Source: Actinernus sp. WN-2022
Taxonomy: Eukaryota; Cnidaria; Anthozoa; Actiniaria; Actinernidae
DNA length: 64,000 nucleotides
Reading direction: 5' to 3'
Assembly: GCA_030867875.1 (NCBI GenBank)
Contig: JAOWCC010000019.1
Location: 37,739,976-37,803,975 of the forward strand
The translations under genes and the position numbers were made by a program. Positions within the stretch are counted from its first letter, which is position 1. Every line of letters begins with the position of its first letter. This document shows, one piece after another, positions 44,701 through 56,700 of the stretch. Below the pieces are notes generated by a model. The model was not told the origin of the DNA. It worked only from the letters and a program-made list of their open reading frames with translations, and ran no database searches.

Positions 44701-47700
44701 TATTGTTCGAGCAAGGTTTGAGGTTTGAGGTTTGAGACTTTAAGAGCTGAGAGGGATTTGTTGAGAGTTCTTGCTTGCTTGGCAGAGTATTATACCTAAT
44801 TTGTGTGAAGGTACACAAGTCCCGTGTGTTTGAGTTTCATGTCCACACGTTTGAAGTTTCATGTTCGAAGTTTCATGTTCGAAGTTTCATGTTCGAAGTT
44901 TCATGTTCGAAGTTTCATGTTCGAAGTTTCATGTTCGAAGTTTCATGTTCGAAGTTTCATGTTCGAAGTTCCATGTTCGACTTTGAGTGGTGGCGAATTA
45001 CCGTTTATTCCCTTTCAAATAAACTACACGCTTACTTCAACCGTTTTCCCGTGTATGAGTCGATCGGTAACTTATCGACTCATATTTGAGTGGTGGCGAA
45101 TCGACGTATCGGCTAAATAAACTACACAGCACGCTTACTAGAATTACCGTTTATTCCCTTTCAAATAAACTACACGCTTACTTCAACCGTTTTCCCGTGT
45201 ATGAGTCGATCGGTAACTTATTATCGACTCATATTTGAGTGGTGGCGAATCGACTTTGAGTGGTGGCGAATCGACCGGAAAGTGGTGGCGAAACGACTAG
45301 AAAGTGGTGGCGAAACGACTGGTGGCGAAACGACTTGGTGGCGAAACGACCGCAATTCCTTTGCAAATAGGACAATGCCGAAGCGCTACTATACTCCTGT
45401 CTGACTCGACTTCCACGGCAAACAGTTGGAAAATAAGGCTTTCACCTGTTGGAAAACCACCAAAATATCTCGCCTAGCAAGTACAAATGTAGACTATTCA
45501 CTGCCTGCTTTGTTCTTCTAAATACTTTCCTGGATTAACGCTCAACCGCTCTCTTGTCGCCGCCATTTCAGTCAGTTCGCAGGAGGATGTGCGACATTTC
45601 GTGACACATGACAGCGATGACAGTTAATTGACCAATCAGTACTTCCCGTTCAGATTCTGAACGGGAAATGAAAATGTATAAGGGCTGGCTGCAGGCCCTC
45701 CTTCTTCTCTCTCGTGCCACTCCTTTTTCCATTTTAACGCGGCCAAATCGTTTTATCACTTCCTTTGCGTTGAAATAACACTGAGGGCCTGTTTCGCAGG
45801 CTACCTGTAAGCCATCATTGCAATCGGTAAATGCTCATCCCAGTCGCGTTGCTTGTCTGAGACGAACTTAGACAGCATTTCTTCTAGCGTCCGGTTGTAG
45901 CGCTCTACCATTCCATCCAATTGCGGGTGAAGCGGAGTCGTGCGAGTCTTCTCGATACCAAGTTGAGAGTGCACATCTCCTGGAACACATTCGATTCAAA
46001 ATTGCTTCCTTGGTCGGAGTGCAATTGTCTTGGTACGCCAAATCTTGATACAAACTCGTCGACCACTTTCGTGGCTATTGTCACAGCTTCTTGATTTGGG
46101 ATAGCATACATTGTATGGCTCGGTCCACTTCGTGAAATAGTCAGCAATGACTAATATGTACTTGTTTCCTCTGTCTGACTCAGGTAAGGGGCCTAAGGCG
46201 TCAAGTGCCACCCTCTCCAGCGGGCCGCCAACGTTGTAATTCTTTAGCGAAGCACGGGGCATTTTCCTGGGGCCTTTTCCGCGCGGTACAAAGGTCGCAC
46301 CTTCGGCACCAGTCCTTCACATTCTGTGTGCTTCCATACCAGTAAAACCGTTGTTTCACGCGTCCCGGAGTCTTTGTCCAGCTGTTTTATGGTCATGCAT
46401 CTGCGTCCCAGAGTCTTTGCCCAGCGGTTTTATGGTCATGCATCTGCCTCATGACGTCCTCTCTTAATCTCTCTGGCAGTACCAGCTGCCACTGTACTGT
46501 GTCACCTGCTTCGGACTCACATCGCTGGTAGAGTACACCGTCCTACTGACTCCAGTATGCCTTCACTGCACCGTTCTCAGGGGAGATTACTTGCCACCCC
46601 GGTTGAACCTTGGTAGACTCTTTCCAGTCGATTATCTGTGCCAAGTCAGAATCAGCAGCTGCTCATCTCGGAGTTCTTTTTTGGTCCGTCCTCGTACCCA
46701 GGCTTCGGTCTCTGGTGTTGTTATCTCCCTCTTCTTGGGCCGCGAAGTTCGGACTTATAAGGCTGTGTCGCAGGATTCCCGTTGCTGCTTCTTCTCTGGA
46801 GAGAGATTCTCAACCCGTTCCATTGCCAATTAACTGAATCTGATTGTTGTTGCAAGAAATCTTCCTGTTCTGCACGTTCGCAGTACCTGCAATCCGCACA
46901 GGGCTTCCTAGAGAGGGCATCAGCGTTTGTATGGTTCTTTCCGCTACGGTGTTTACTCACAAAATCTTGGTCCGTAGAGATAGTGGTGGAAGCGCTTTAC
47001 CGATTTCACAACCGCTTGTAGCTCCTTCCTGGTGACACAGTAGTTTCTTTCGCTTTTGGTCAGGCTACTACTGAAGTACGCCACTACCCTCTCCTCTCCA
47101 CATTGGACCTGTGAAAGCACAGCGCCTATTCCTTCATTGTTAGCGTCGGTATCGAGGATAAAGGCGTCCACACGTATTGGATACGCTACCACTGGCGCAG
47201 TGGTAAGTGGTACTTTCAGCTTCTGGAAGGCCTCGTCACATTCCTTCGCCCATATAAATCTCTTCCCTTTCTCCGTCAACTGGCGAAGGAGCTGCGCGGT
47301 CTCTGCAAAGGACTTCACGAACCGCCTGTAGTACGAGCAGAGTCCAAGGAAACTGCGTAGCTCTGTCACTCCGGATGGTACTGGACATTCGCAAACTGCT
47401 TTCAACTTCTCTGGATTAGTGGAGATCCTTGTACCGCTGACGATGTGCCTCTGACGATGTGCCTCAAGAATGTCACAGATTCTTAGAACAGATGACACTT
47501 CTTGGGACTCAATTTCAGTCCAGCTGACCTCAGGCGCTTCAAAACTTCACACAATCTCTGTTTCTCGTCTTCAAACGTAGACGCGTGGATGATGATGTCA
47601 AGATATGCCAAGCAAACGTCCCATGGTAGACCGGATAACACTCTCTCCATTAGCCTTTCGAAGGTAGCAGGGGCATTACAGAGCCCAAAAGTCATTACTG

Positions 47701-50700
47701 TAAACTGGTAGAGACCACCGCTACCTGTTGTGAAGGCTGTCTTTTGTTTGTCGGTGCTACCCATCTCAACTTGCCAGTAGCCGCTGCACAAGTCCAGAGT
47801 ACAGACCCAACCAGACCCTGGCAGTGCATCAAAGCAAGAGTCAGTTCTCGGTATGGGATACGAGTCTTTGATTGTCACCTCATTAAGCTTCTTGTAGTCC
47901 ACACAGAATCTGGTGGTGCCAGCTTTCTTTTTAACGAGTACAATAGGTGACGCCCACGGACTCGAAGAAGGCTCTGCAATTCCGTCTTTCAACATATGTT
48001 GCACATGGGTCTCTGCTTCACTTCGTCTATGCAACGGTAGTCGGCGGGCCGACTGTCGGATTGGTTTTGCATCTCCCGTGTTGATTTGGTGCTGCATAAG
48101 ATTCGTGTGTCCTAGGTCGCTGGATGAAGAGGCGAAAACGTCAGAGTACTCGACTAACAGGGAGCTAAGTTCGTCACGTTGTTGGTTGGTTAGCTGTCGA
48201 CTACTGCGCTCCAGCAAGTCCGTAAAGTACTCTGGAACTGCACCCTGAATCGATGGCGACTCCTCACACGCGCGAATGACAAGCTCACACAAAGCTACGA
48301 TGGTACCCTCAGAGACCGTACAAGGTCGGTCTGGGATTTAACAGTCGTAGTGGTACCACCCCTGATCCAGTGTTAACCAGAATCTTTGCCAGTAGGAGGT
48401 TATGCAACTGCAAAAAGCCCATCGCACTCATCTTGCGGGACCCAGTCAATTTTCCCGAAACAAGAACAAGAACACTTCCTGGTGGGACGACTGTCGTACC
48501 CTTCACTGCAACCCTGCGACATGGCGGAGAAGATAGCTGGCTTGGATCCATCATCATGACCTTATTCTGGTCGAACTTCAGCTCGAGCTCGTATGTAAGG
48601 ATGCATGATGAGTACACCGTTGAAGGCACTAATAAAGTCCAAGCCAAGAATTCCTACTGGCTCGATGTCCGCTACCCATATAGGGTGATCAGTCTCTACG
48701 CCTCCCAAGTGAAGTCTAAATAAGCCACGCTCCACGAACGGTGCACAGCTCCCATCAGCCAGTACCATGGTCGTCTTCACGCTGTCCAGCTCTGGTCGGT
48801 CCTCGAGGGAAGTCTGTTCCATAACGGCTGGCTTTATAATGGTGATGTTGGCGCCAGTGTCAACTAAGAATTTGTCCAGTATCCCTTGTACACATCCGGC
48901 CACGTAAAGACCATCGTTACAGTCCGTTACTTTCTCTGACTTTACCGCTGGGTTGGTGGGCCTTAATTACTGCTGATCCGCCGAGTTCAGACCCACGAGC
49001 TTGGCAGGCTGTCATTTCCTGAAGGCTGGTTCCCTGCTTGCTGCTGCCCCTGGAGTCGCTGTGGTTGTAGTGGTGGCCTTCTCTGCTGCCGTTTCGGCTT
49101 GTCTGGACAGTCACGTCGTAGGTAGTCTTTGTCACCACAAGTCCAACATCCTTCTCTGTATCGCTGTCTACCTTGGCTGTTGTGACCCTAGGCATTAAAC
49201 AAGTCGTTTTAGCTCCTCAACTGCTTCCCGTAGCTCCTTTTCTGCCTTTTAAGCGCCTTACTGGGCTCAGGCTCGGTCGAGATATGCACTGCTCTCGTTG
49301 GTCGTAGGTGCTGCTTTTCGGCACTGATGAATGCTTCAAGTTCTACTGCTACGTCGAGGGCTTCATTCAGAGTCTTTGGCTGGGCCTGACAAATTTTCCA
49401 GCGTATTTCGGCTTCACTAAAGGGCATCTATAAGATAATCACGAGCCAGACTTTCACGCGGTTCCTTTATTCTCCCGGGTGCGGGTCTTGATGACTGCCC
49501 TGAACATATCCGTTCTGTTTTCTGTGCTGAATCTTGTTGACAGCTCTCCGAGCTGCTAAGGTCGCGTAACACTGCCCGAGCTGGGCCTGTGAGGCTGACA
49601 TGTAGGTAGCTTTTGTTGTGCCCATTCGTTCAGGTCAGCTATTAATTCGAATTGGGCTTTGTAATTTTCCCAGGAATGCTGACCCGTCGAACGCAGCGGG
49701 ACGCACACGTGGTTTTCCACTGCGATGTTGATTTGTTGGGCCGCTGCCCACTTGGTTTGTTTGGCCATCTCCCCCTTGGTTTGTTGGACCAGCTTTCCCT
49801 TGGTTCTCCTTTGCCAACGCTTCAATTTTAACCAGAGCATTAAATAGTTCGTCCCCTTTCGAGTCTACGAGGCCGGTATTTACTTCACGCTGCTGGATTG
49901 GAGTTGTCTGTTTACGTGATTGTCCTAATTCTTCCATGGTCTTTAATCGCTGCGTGAGTCGCCCAGCCGTTCGTCGAATCGGCTAATCTGCATGTCGATC
50001 GTCTTTGCTAGAGACTCGACTGCTGTGATTATGCTCTTTATTTCGGGAATAGCTTGTGGCTTAGTCGATAGCGGCGTCAACATTCTCCACGTCTCTGAGC
50101 AAGCTCTCTCGATTTCATTGAGGTTCATGTCGATTAAAGTACCGAATCGTACTTCGCTGTCCGTATCTAAATGACTTGCCATAACAATTCAAATCCCACC
50201 GCTAGCCACCAGTTGTAACGGACCTAGATTTCCAATACACGAGACGGTAATATAGCTGAAAGTCGTTTATTCCTTGATAGAGAGAGACGCGTTCTCTTGC
50301 TCAACAGCTAATCGATCCTGATATCTGAGAGGGTGTTCAACAGATTGAACAACACTGAGATGGGGGAGGGGGGTGGGGAGAGCGGGGTGGGGTAATAATC
50401 TTTGTTTTTCCCATAAAAAATACTCATGGTGTCTCAAGGTATTTTGCATGGGATTGCAGGTTGCAAAAAATAACATAGGTTGCAAAAATAACCTTGGTTA
50501 AAATATATAACCTAGGTTGAAATAAAATTGACCTGAAAATAAATTTGACCTGTAACATATATATAATTTCATAGAGATTCAAGCATTTTGATTGGTCAAG
50601 AGGTTCTGCCTGTATCGCTATATTCACCACACATATAGCACACGGTAAAATTTATTTACAGCTACAATGTATTTCAAAGAAGGTCGTCTCGGACAAATGG

Positions 50701-53700
50701 CAAACAACAAGCAACATTCCCAGACCGAAACATATTGTGCGTGGTTGTAGCTGAAGGTCTGATGAATTTGTTTAGTTATTGTTTATTTTTAAGGTGAATA
50801 TTAATGGCCTCCTGCAAATTGATTTTCGAATTTACATGTACACTGTTGTTCATCCATTTCGCACAGCTGGAAAGTTATAACCACAATCCATTTCAATTTG
50901 GGAATGTTGCTCATCCTTTGGCGTTAAATTTTGTCCAGGACAACCATTTTGGAAATAGCCGAATATGTGTTTTGCTGTTTGGGCTCAATTTTCAAGATGG
51001 TTTCAACCAGCTGCTGCAGATTTCAAGGAAGAAATCGATCAGATGCAAGAAAATGCTTTTCATTAAAGCACACAAAAGATTCATTTAGCATGGTTTTTAT
51101 TAGAATGAAAATTAGCATTGCTTTGGATTACATTTGTAGCAGTACTAGCTGGGCCAGTCTGGGCCAGTAGCCAAAACAATGCCATCTAGCTACCCATTTC
51201 CAGCTGGCTACTTTAGTTTGTCACTGCTGATAAAGTATTAAAAAAGACAAATACAGCTGCTTAATTACTCCATACATTTACTATCAGTAGATAGTACACT
51301 CCATGATGTACTAGCCAGTGGAATGTTGAGGATTTGGGTTAGGGTAAATGTACATGTAGGTTTATTTTGCATGCATGTGTCATACTTTTGTTGACTATGC
51401 TATTGTCCGAACCTGATCACAAGTTGCTTACATGTAAATCATTTTAACTTAATTCCATCACTTCTCCTGTGCTTAGGTGGCCAAGTTATTTCTGGAAGTG
51501 TTTGAGTTTCCAGAAGTCCAGGGAGTGTTATTCTTCCAAACAGTCTTAAACCATGTGAGTACAGTGTACAGTGTACAGTGTATGTGGCTTTTTTACGGGA
51601 CTTACTTCAGCTATTCTGAAATTAGAGTATATATCTCTAAATCTTGGCCACATCCCCCTTCTGACTGAAATTTGGAAAGTACTTGCTAGTCAGAACAGAT
51701 TTCGTATGAGTGGGACAAACTACAACACTGACTATGGCACGGTTACTGTATCGGCATGTGGTGACATTGAAGTGCATGGCTACCCTATTGGTTTTTCTCC
51801 TGTTGATCCAATCAAATTACAGAGTTACTAGCTGTACTGCCTGGCTACAGTATGGTTACAGTATCGTTACGGTAAGGCTATAGATATGTCGTAGTTTGTC
51901 CCACTCATACGAAATTTGCTCTTAAAGTACTTTTAGTACATCCCTTAGGAATAATGTTTTGTGCTGCCCTGCTAAATAATGTAACAATATTGTTTTTTTT
52001 GGGTATTCCTTTTTTGAAATACCTGGAATACAATCATGTCCCAAAAATGCACCCTTACATATACTTGAATGTACATCTACAAATGTACGTACTACATGTA
52101 TATCATGGGATGAGTTACTTAGTACATGTACGTACTATATCGTGAGATCATAGATGAGTTAGTACAATTGTACATGTACTACTATATCACGGATCATAGA
52201 TGAGTTAGTACGTGTACGTCATGGGATCATAGATGAGTTAGTACATGTATGTACTGGCTATGTGCACATAGTTGGTGTACATTTGCATTACATCAATCGA
52301 ACGAAAGTGAAGGGAGCCTTTTGCGCCCTGAAGGGGCACGAATGGCGCATTTCAAGGAGGCCGCGTTAATTCGCGTTTTAGGGTGCCTTTTTATAGTGCG
52401 CGTTAAGGTGCCTTTTAGGGTGACAGCATAATGGCGCCTTTTAGGCCACGTATTAATGGCGCGTTAACACAATTAATTGCTCCTCTTTGAGTGTTTGAAT
52501 CCAGTTGATTTTGCTGTGATGAAAAAGATTTCCCGTAAGTGAACTGATTTTGCCGTGATGAAAATAATTTTGTCGTAGTTGAATTGATTTTGCGTGATGA
52601 AAATGATTTTGCAGTAATTCAATTTGATTTTGCCGTGAGCAAATCGTTTTTTAGCCTGAATTTCAGCCGTCTCCTCTGGTTCGTTCCTCCCGAGAGAGAC
52701 GTCTGAATCCAATAGCCGATAATGCCGTCCAGTGACGTCACTACCAGAAAACCTGGTAGTGATCTTTGATTGGTTCGTATTCTATAATTTCGCATAATTA
52801 TCAGCCGATTCACTTTGGACTCGCGATTGTTGATCGTTGAGTTTCAGTGGAGTGATTGTCTTTGGCAAAGACCTTGAATTCGTAAGGAAAACATCTGGAA
52901 ATGGATTGAAAGTGTCCTGCACAATAACCGGCCGACTGTCCTGTAAACATGTACATTTTATCGCGTCGCGTCTTCGGGGTTGTTGATAATCGATTATTTG
53001 TTCACACCCGCAGTGGTAAAGAATGTCGCTACTCTCTTGAAGGAACTGTTCTTTCTCGGAAGAGTTGTCGTATTTCTTCGAAAATTCTCCATTATCCTTT
53101 CATGTTTTTCTACTTTTCTGTTGCATCATTTACATAGGTAATATCTCGTAGCTGTGTCGATCGCGATAGAGCCCGAAGCAGGAAATCCTGGGGAGTTTCT
53201 TTAGTCTCCTGGACCGCGGTAGTTAGCTCTTGGTACAGTTCGGTCGAGGACTTCTCCTGGTAGTGAGCCCTTATAACTTGGCGTAATTTGTGTAGGGTAA
53301 TGCCACTCATGATCTCTAAATAGGCTTTCAGCTTTGAGCTTGAGTGAATAGCTCGAATTACTCCGTCGATCATCTCGCTCTCTGGATAACCCTTTGCCAC
53401 CCCGCTATCTATTTGGCGCAAGAGGCCCACAAATGACAGTCTGTCCTTTTCTGTCTCCCCCCCAATCGATCCAGTTATTTTGAACTCCTTTCTAAAATGA
53501 ATGGTATTTGGATTTACCTCGACATTTCCGGCGACGTCTCCCGGTGCGACCGCGTTTTCTTTCATTCCTTCATCTAGCAACAACTTCTCATGCTTTTTCA
53601 CCAGCTCTGCCATCTGCTCTTGTAGGGCTGCGTAATCCGTCTTTGACTTTTCCATGGGACCTTTCAAGGTTTCGGTATTACCCTTGCTTTTACCGCAAAC

Positions 53701-56700
53701 AAAGTCCCATGCACACGCTTTTGATAAATGGCTTTTTGTCCTCGTGTTCGTCGATTAGCTTGTCCAGTTCCCCTCGAAGCTTTTTAGAAGCCTGTAGGCG
53801 GCCCTTTGTTGCCTGTGCCGTGATATCGACCTTTAGAAATTCTGGAATATCGTAGCCGCATACCTTCGCTTCGATTTCCAAGGCTAGATCGTCGATAGTC
53901 TTCTGTGCCTGCTCCATCACACTACACGCAACCCTTTTGCCGCCGCTTTCCTCTCAAAAAGCCTTCGGAACAACTTGAATCACTTGAATTCAGTCCAACA
54001 CGATCATTTACCTCGACTGCTGCTCGCTTTCGTTTCTCCTAGGCCAGTCACGGACCCGTATTGTATCCAACTGATCCGGTCCCGTATAAAACATTCCACT
54101 CAATTTCCTCGGAACGATCACGTCGGGGTCACCAAAATGTTACAGGTCCCGACCGGCACAATAAATAACAACACATGCACCAAGGTTTTCCAAGTGGTTT
54201 CCAATATATTCTGATGTGTTCGATGTATATAACTCTTTCAGTATCTGACTCCAACTAACTTAATTCTAATTCTCAAGCCCTATTCATACGCATACCAGAT
54301 CGTTAACGCCCCCTATCACATTACAATTGCTATTGTGTGCAACTTGAGCCCCTCACATCACAACCAATTGCTGATAAACCCACAGAAAACCAAGTTTCTC
54401 CTGATCGGTATGCAACAAATGCTACAAAGAACAAAGACTTCCCTCTGATATGTCTTTAAGTTTTCTGGGAGAGGCCCTTGTTCCAGTTTCAACCGCTAAG
54501 GACTTGGGGTTAATTATCGACTCCCAGCTGACATTTAACTGCCATGTTGCACATCTTGTTTCCTCGTGTATGGCAAAACTATGCCAGATTAACCGTGTAA
54601 AGAATAACTTTGACAAGGTGACGCTATCCCTTATTATATCTGCATTTGTGACGAGTAAGCTTCTTTATTGCTCAACAGTGTGGTCCAATACCTCTGCTAA
54701 GAATATAAAGAAAATTCAAATGGTGCAAAATTTTGCATGCAGAAAAGTGACACACACAAGGAAGTATGACCACACATCTCCAGCACTGCGTGAGCTTAAT
54801 TGGCTCCCAATGAAGCAACAGTTGTTCCTCAGGGAGGCAGTTATGATGTACAAGTGTATCAATAATCTTGCCCCATCTTACTTATGCGATAAGTTTAAGA
54901 AACGCTCTGATATTCACTAACGCCTCACTCGTACCCATAACTCCTTGCAAATTCCGCTTTATAAAACCACCTCAGGCCAAAGGACTTTTCATTACAGTGG
55001 TGTTAAATTATGGAACGATCTGGACTATGAACTAAAGCACGGGCTGTCTCTGACTAGTTTTAAGAATAAGTTAAAGAGTTCTATGCTGGCCCATTCTTAT
55101 AATATTACTTAGTACCCATATTTATTTTCAACATTCATGATTTTAATATTAAGCAAGACATACAGAATGTATAATATATACATGTATATAGCTTCCCACC
55201 ACTTATAAGGCTTAGTACGTTGTAAATTGTTATTCAAAAGCCCCGAGGGGAATATCAATAAAATATGTATGTATGTACATATGTATAATACTACTGTTAC
55301 CGGGGTGAATTTATTTTGAAGCGTTCGTTGTTGTAGCCGGTTTAAACACACCGGCTCGGCACGGTGTTACCGAGCCGAGTTTATTTCGAAGGGTTGTAAG
55401 TTGTTTTGGGCCAGTTCAAACACACCGACAAAGGACGGTGTTAGTGGGCCGAGTTTATTTTGAAGCGTTGTAAGTTGTTTTAGCCAGTTCAAATACACCG
55501 GCAAAGGACGGTGTTAGCGGGCCGAGTTTATTTCGAAGCGTTCGTTGTTGTAGCCGGTTTAAACACATCGGAAAAGGACGGTGTTAGCAGGCCAAGTTTA
55601 TTCCGAAGCATCGTTGTTTTATCCAGTATAAACACCCCGACAAAAGACGGTGTTAGTGGGCCGCGTTTATTTCGAAGCGTTCGTGTTTTTTTTTGCCAGT
55701 TTAAACACACCGACAAAGGATGGTGTTAGCGTTTGTTTCCGGAGGCATCTTGCAAAATGTTCTCACATGATTTCACTCGGCGCTCCTCAAACATAATGAA
55801 TTCTATCAATACATGTACATTCCAAGTGGTGCATTTTAGGGCGCGTTTGTGGGCGCATTAAGGCTCCTTTTAGGGCGCGTTACTTAAGGCGTCGTTTAGG
55901 GCGCGCTTTTAGGCGTGTTTAAGGGCACATTTTAAGTCGCCTTTTAGGGCGCGTTACTTAAGGCGTCGTTTAGGGCGCGCTTTTAGGCGTGTTTAAGGGC
56001 ACATTTTAAGTCTCCTTTTAGGGCGCGTTACTTAAGGCGTCGTTTAGGGCGCGCTTTTAGGCGTGTTTAAGGGCACATTTTAAGTCTCCTTTTAGGGCGC
56101 GTTACTTAAGGCGTCGTTTAGGGCGCGCTTTTAGGCGTGTTTAAGGGCACATTTTAAGTCTCCTTTTAGGGCGCGTTACTTAAGGCGTCGTTTAGGGCGC
56201 GCTTTTAGGCGTGTTTAAGGGCACATTTTAAGTCTCCTTTTAGGGCGCGTTACTTAAGGCGTCGTTTAGGGCGCGCTTTTAGGCGTGTTTAAGGGCACAT
56301 TTTAAGTCGCCTTTTAGGGCGCGTTACTTAAGGCGTCGTTTAGGGCGCGCTTTTAGGCGTGTTTAAGGGCACATTTTAAGTCGCCTTTTAGGGCGCGTTA
56401 CTTAAGGCGTCGTTTAGGGCGCGCTTTTAGGCGTGTTTAAGGGCACATTTTAAGTCGCCTTTTAGGGCGCGTTACTTAAGGCGTCGTTTAGGGCGCGCTT
56501 TTAGGCGTGTTTAAGGGCACATTTTAAGTCGCCTTTTAGGGCGCGTTACTTAAGGCGTCGTTTAGGGCGCGCTTTTAGGCGTGTTTAAGGGCACATTTTA
56601 AGTCGCCTTTTAGGGCGCGTTTTGGCGCGAATGTACCCTTAGAGAGATAAACAACAAGAAGCAATTGGACATTGCTTCTTCTGGAATGTGGAGAGCTCTA

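Larger units (their letters stand above)
43461..45359 (+). mobile_element. 1.9-kb Mutator-like element with minisatellite TIRs, 9-bp TSD
   Basis: tttgcaaat flanks both ends (43452-43460 and 45360-45368). Inside each end is an array of gtcgtttcgccaccac-type units, inverted with respect to each other (43473-43590 and 45232-45352), then a shared tgagtcgata(at)aagttaccgatcg. The interior carries a MULE transposase fragment. This is the innermost of four nested layers: DIS3L intron, Gypsy, outer insertion, this element. Confidence 0.88.
42954..45802. mobile_element. 2.85-kb MULE-like insertion in the integrase
   Basis: acctgtaagc is repeated at both borders (42944-42953 and 45803-45812). The ends share agcctgc/gcaggct only, so the TIRs are short or decayed. 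Taking out the insert and one copy joins the integrase frame (AYR then SLVHET). A 9-10-bp duplication suits a Mutator-like element. A second MULE is nested inside at 43461-45359. Subterminal sequence has gagcggagcgag and aacgaagcgcctgc. Confidence 0.75.
41479..50331 (-). mobile_element. Gypsy-type LTR retrotransposon in DIS3L intron 2 (antisense)
   Basis: Both LTRs start tgtaacggacctagatttcc. Internal genes are on the minus strand in the order gag, protease, RT, RNase H, integrase, the Gypsy order. A polypurine tract and a primer-binding site sit next to the 3' and 5' LTR respectively. The element is dead: many frame changes, a changed RT catalytic motif, a 561-bp element in the 3' LTR and a 2.85-kb insertion in the integrase. 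Inserted opposite to DIS3L, as is common for tolerated intronic copies. Confidence 0.9.

Noticed and set aside
44775..45120. Frames with repeating MFEVSCSKFHVRS
   Set aside because: Translation of the 14-bp minisatellite. Two frames are open over the same DNA.
55871..56620. CRISPR-like regular array
   Set aside because: Units are 74 bp, contiguous and identical throughout, with no alternation of repeat and unique spacer, and the genome is eukaryotic.
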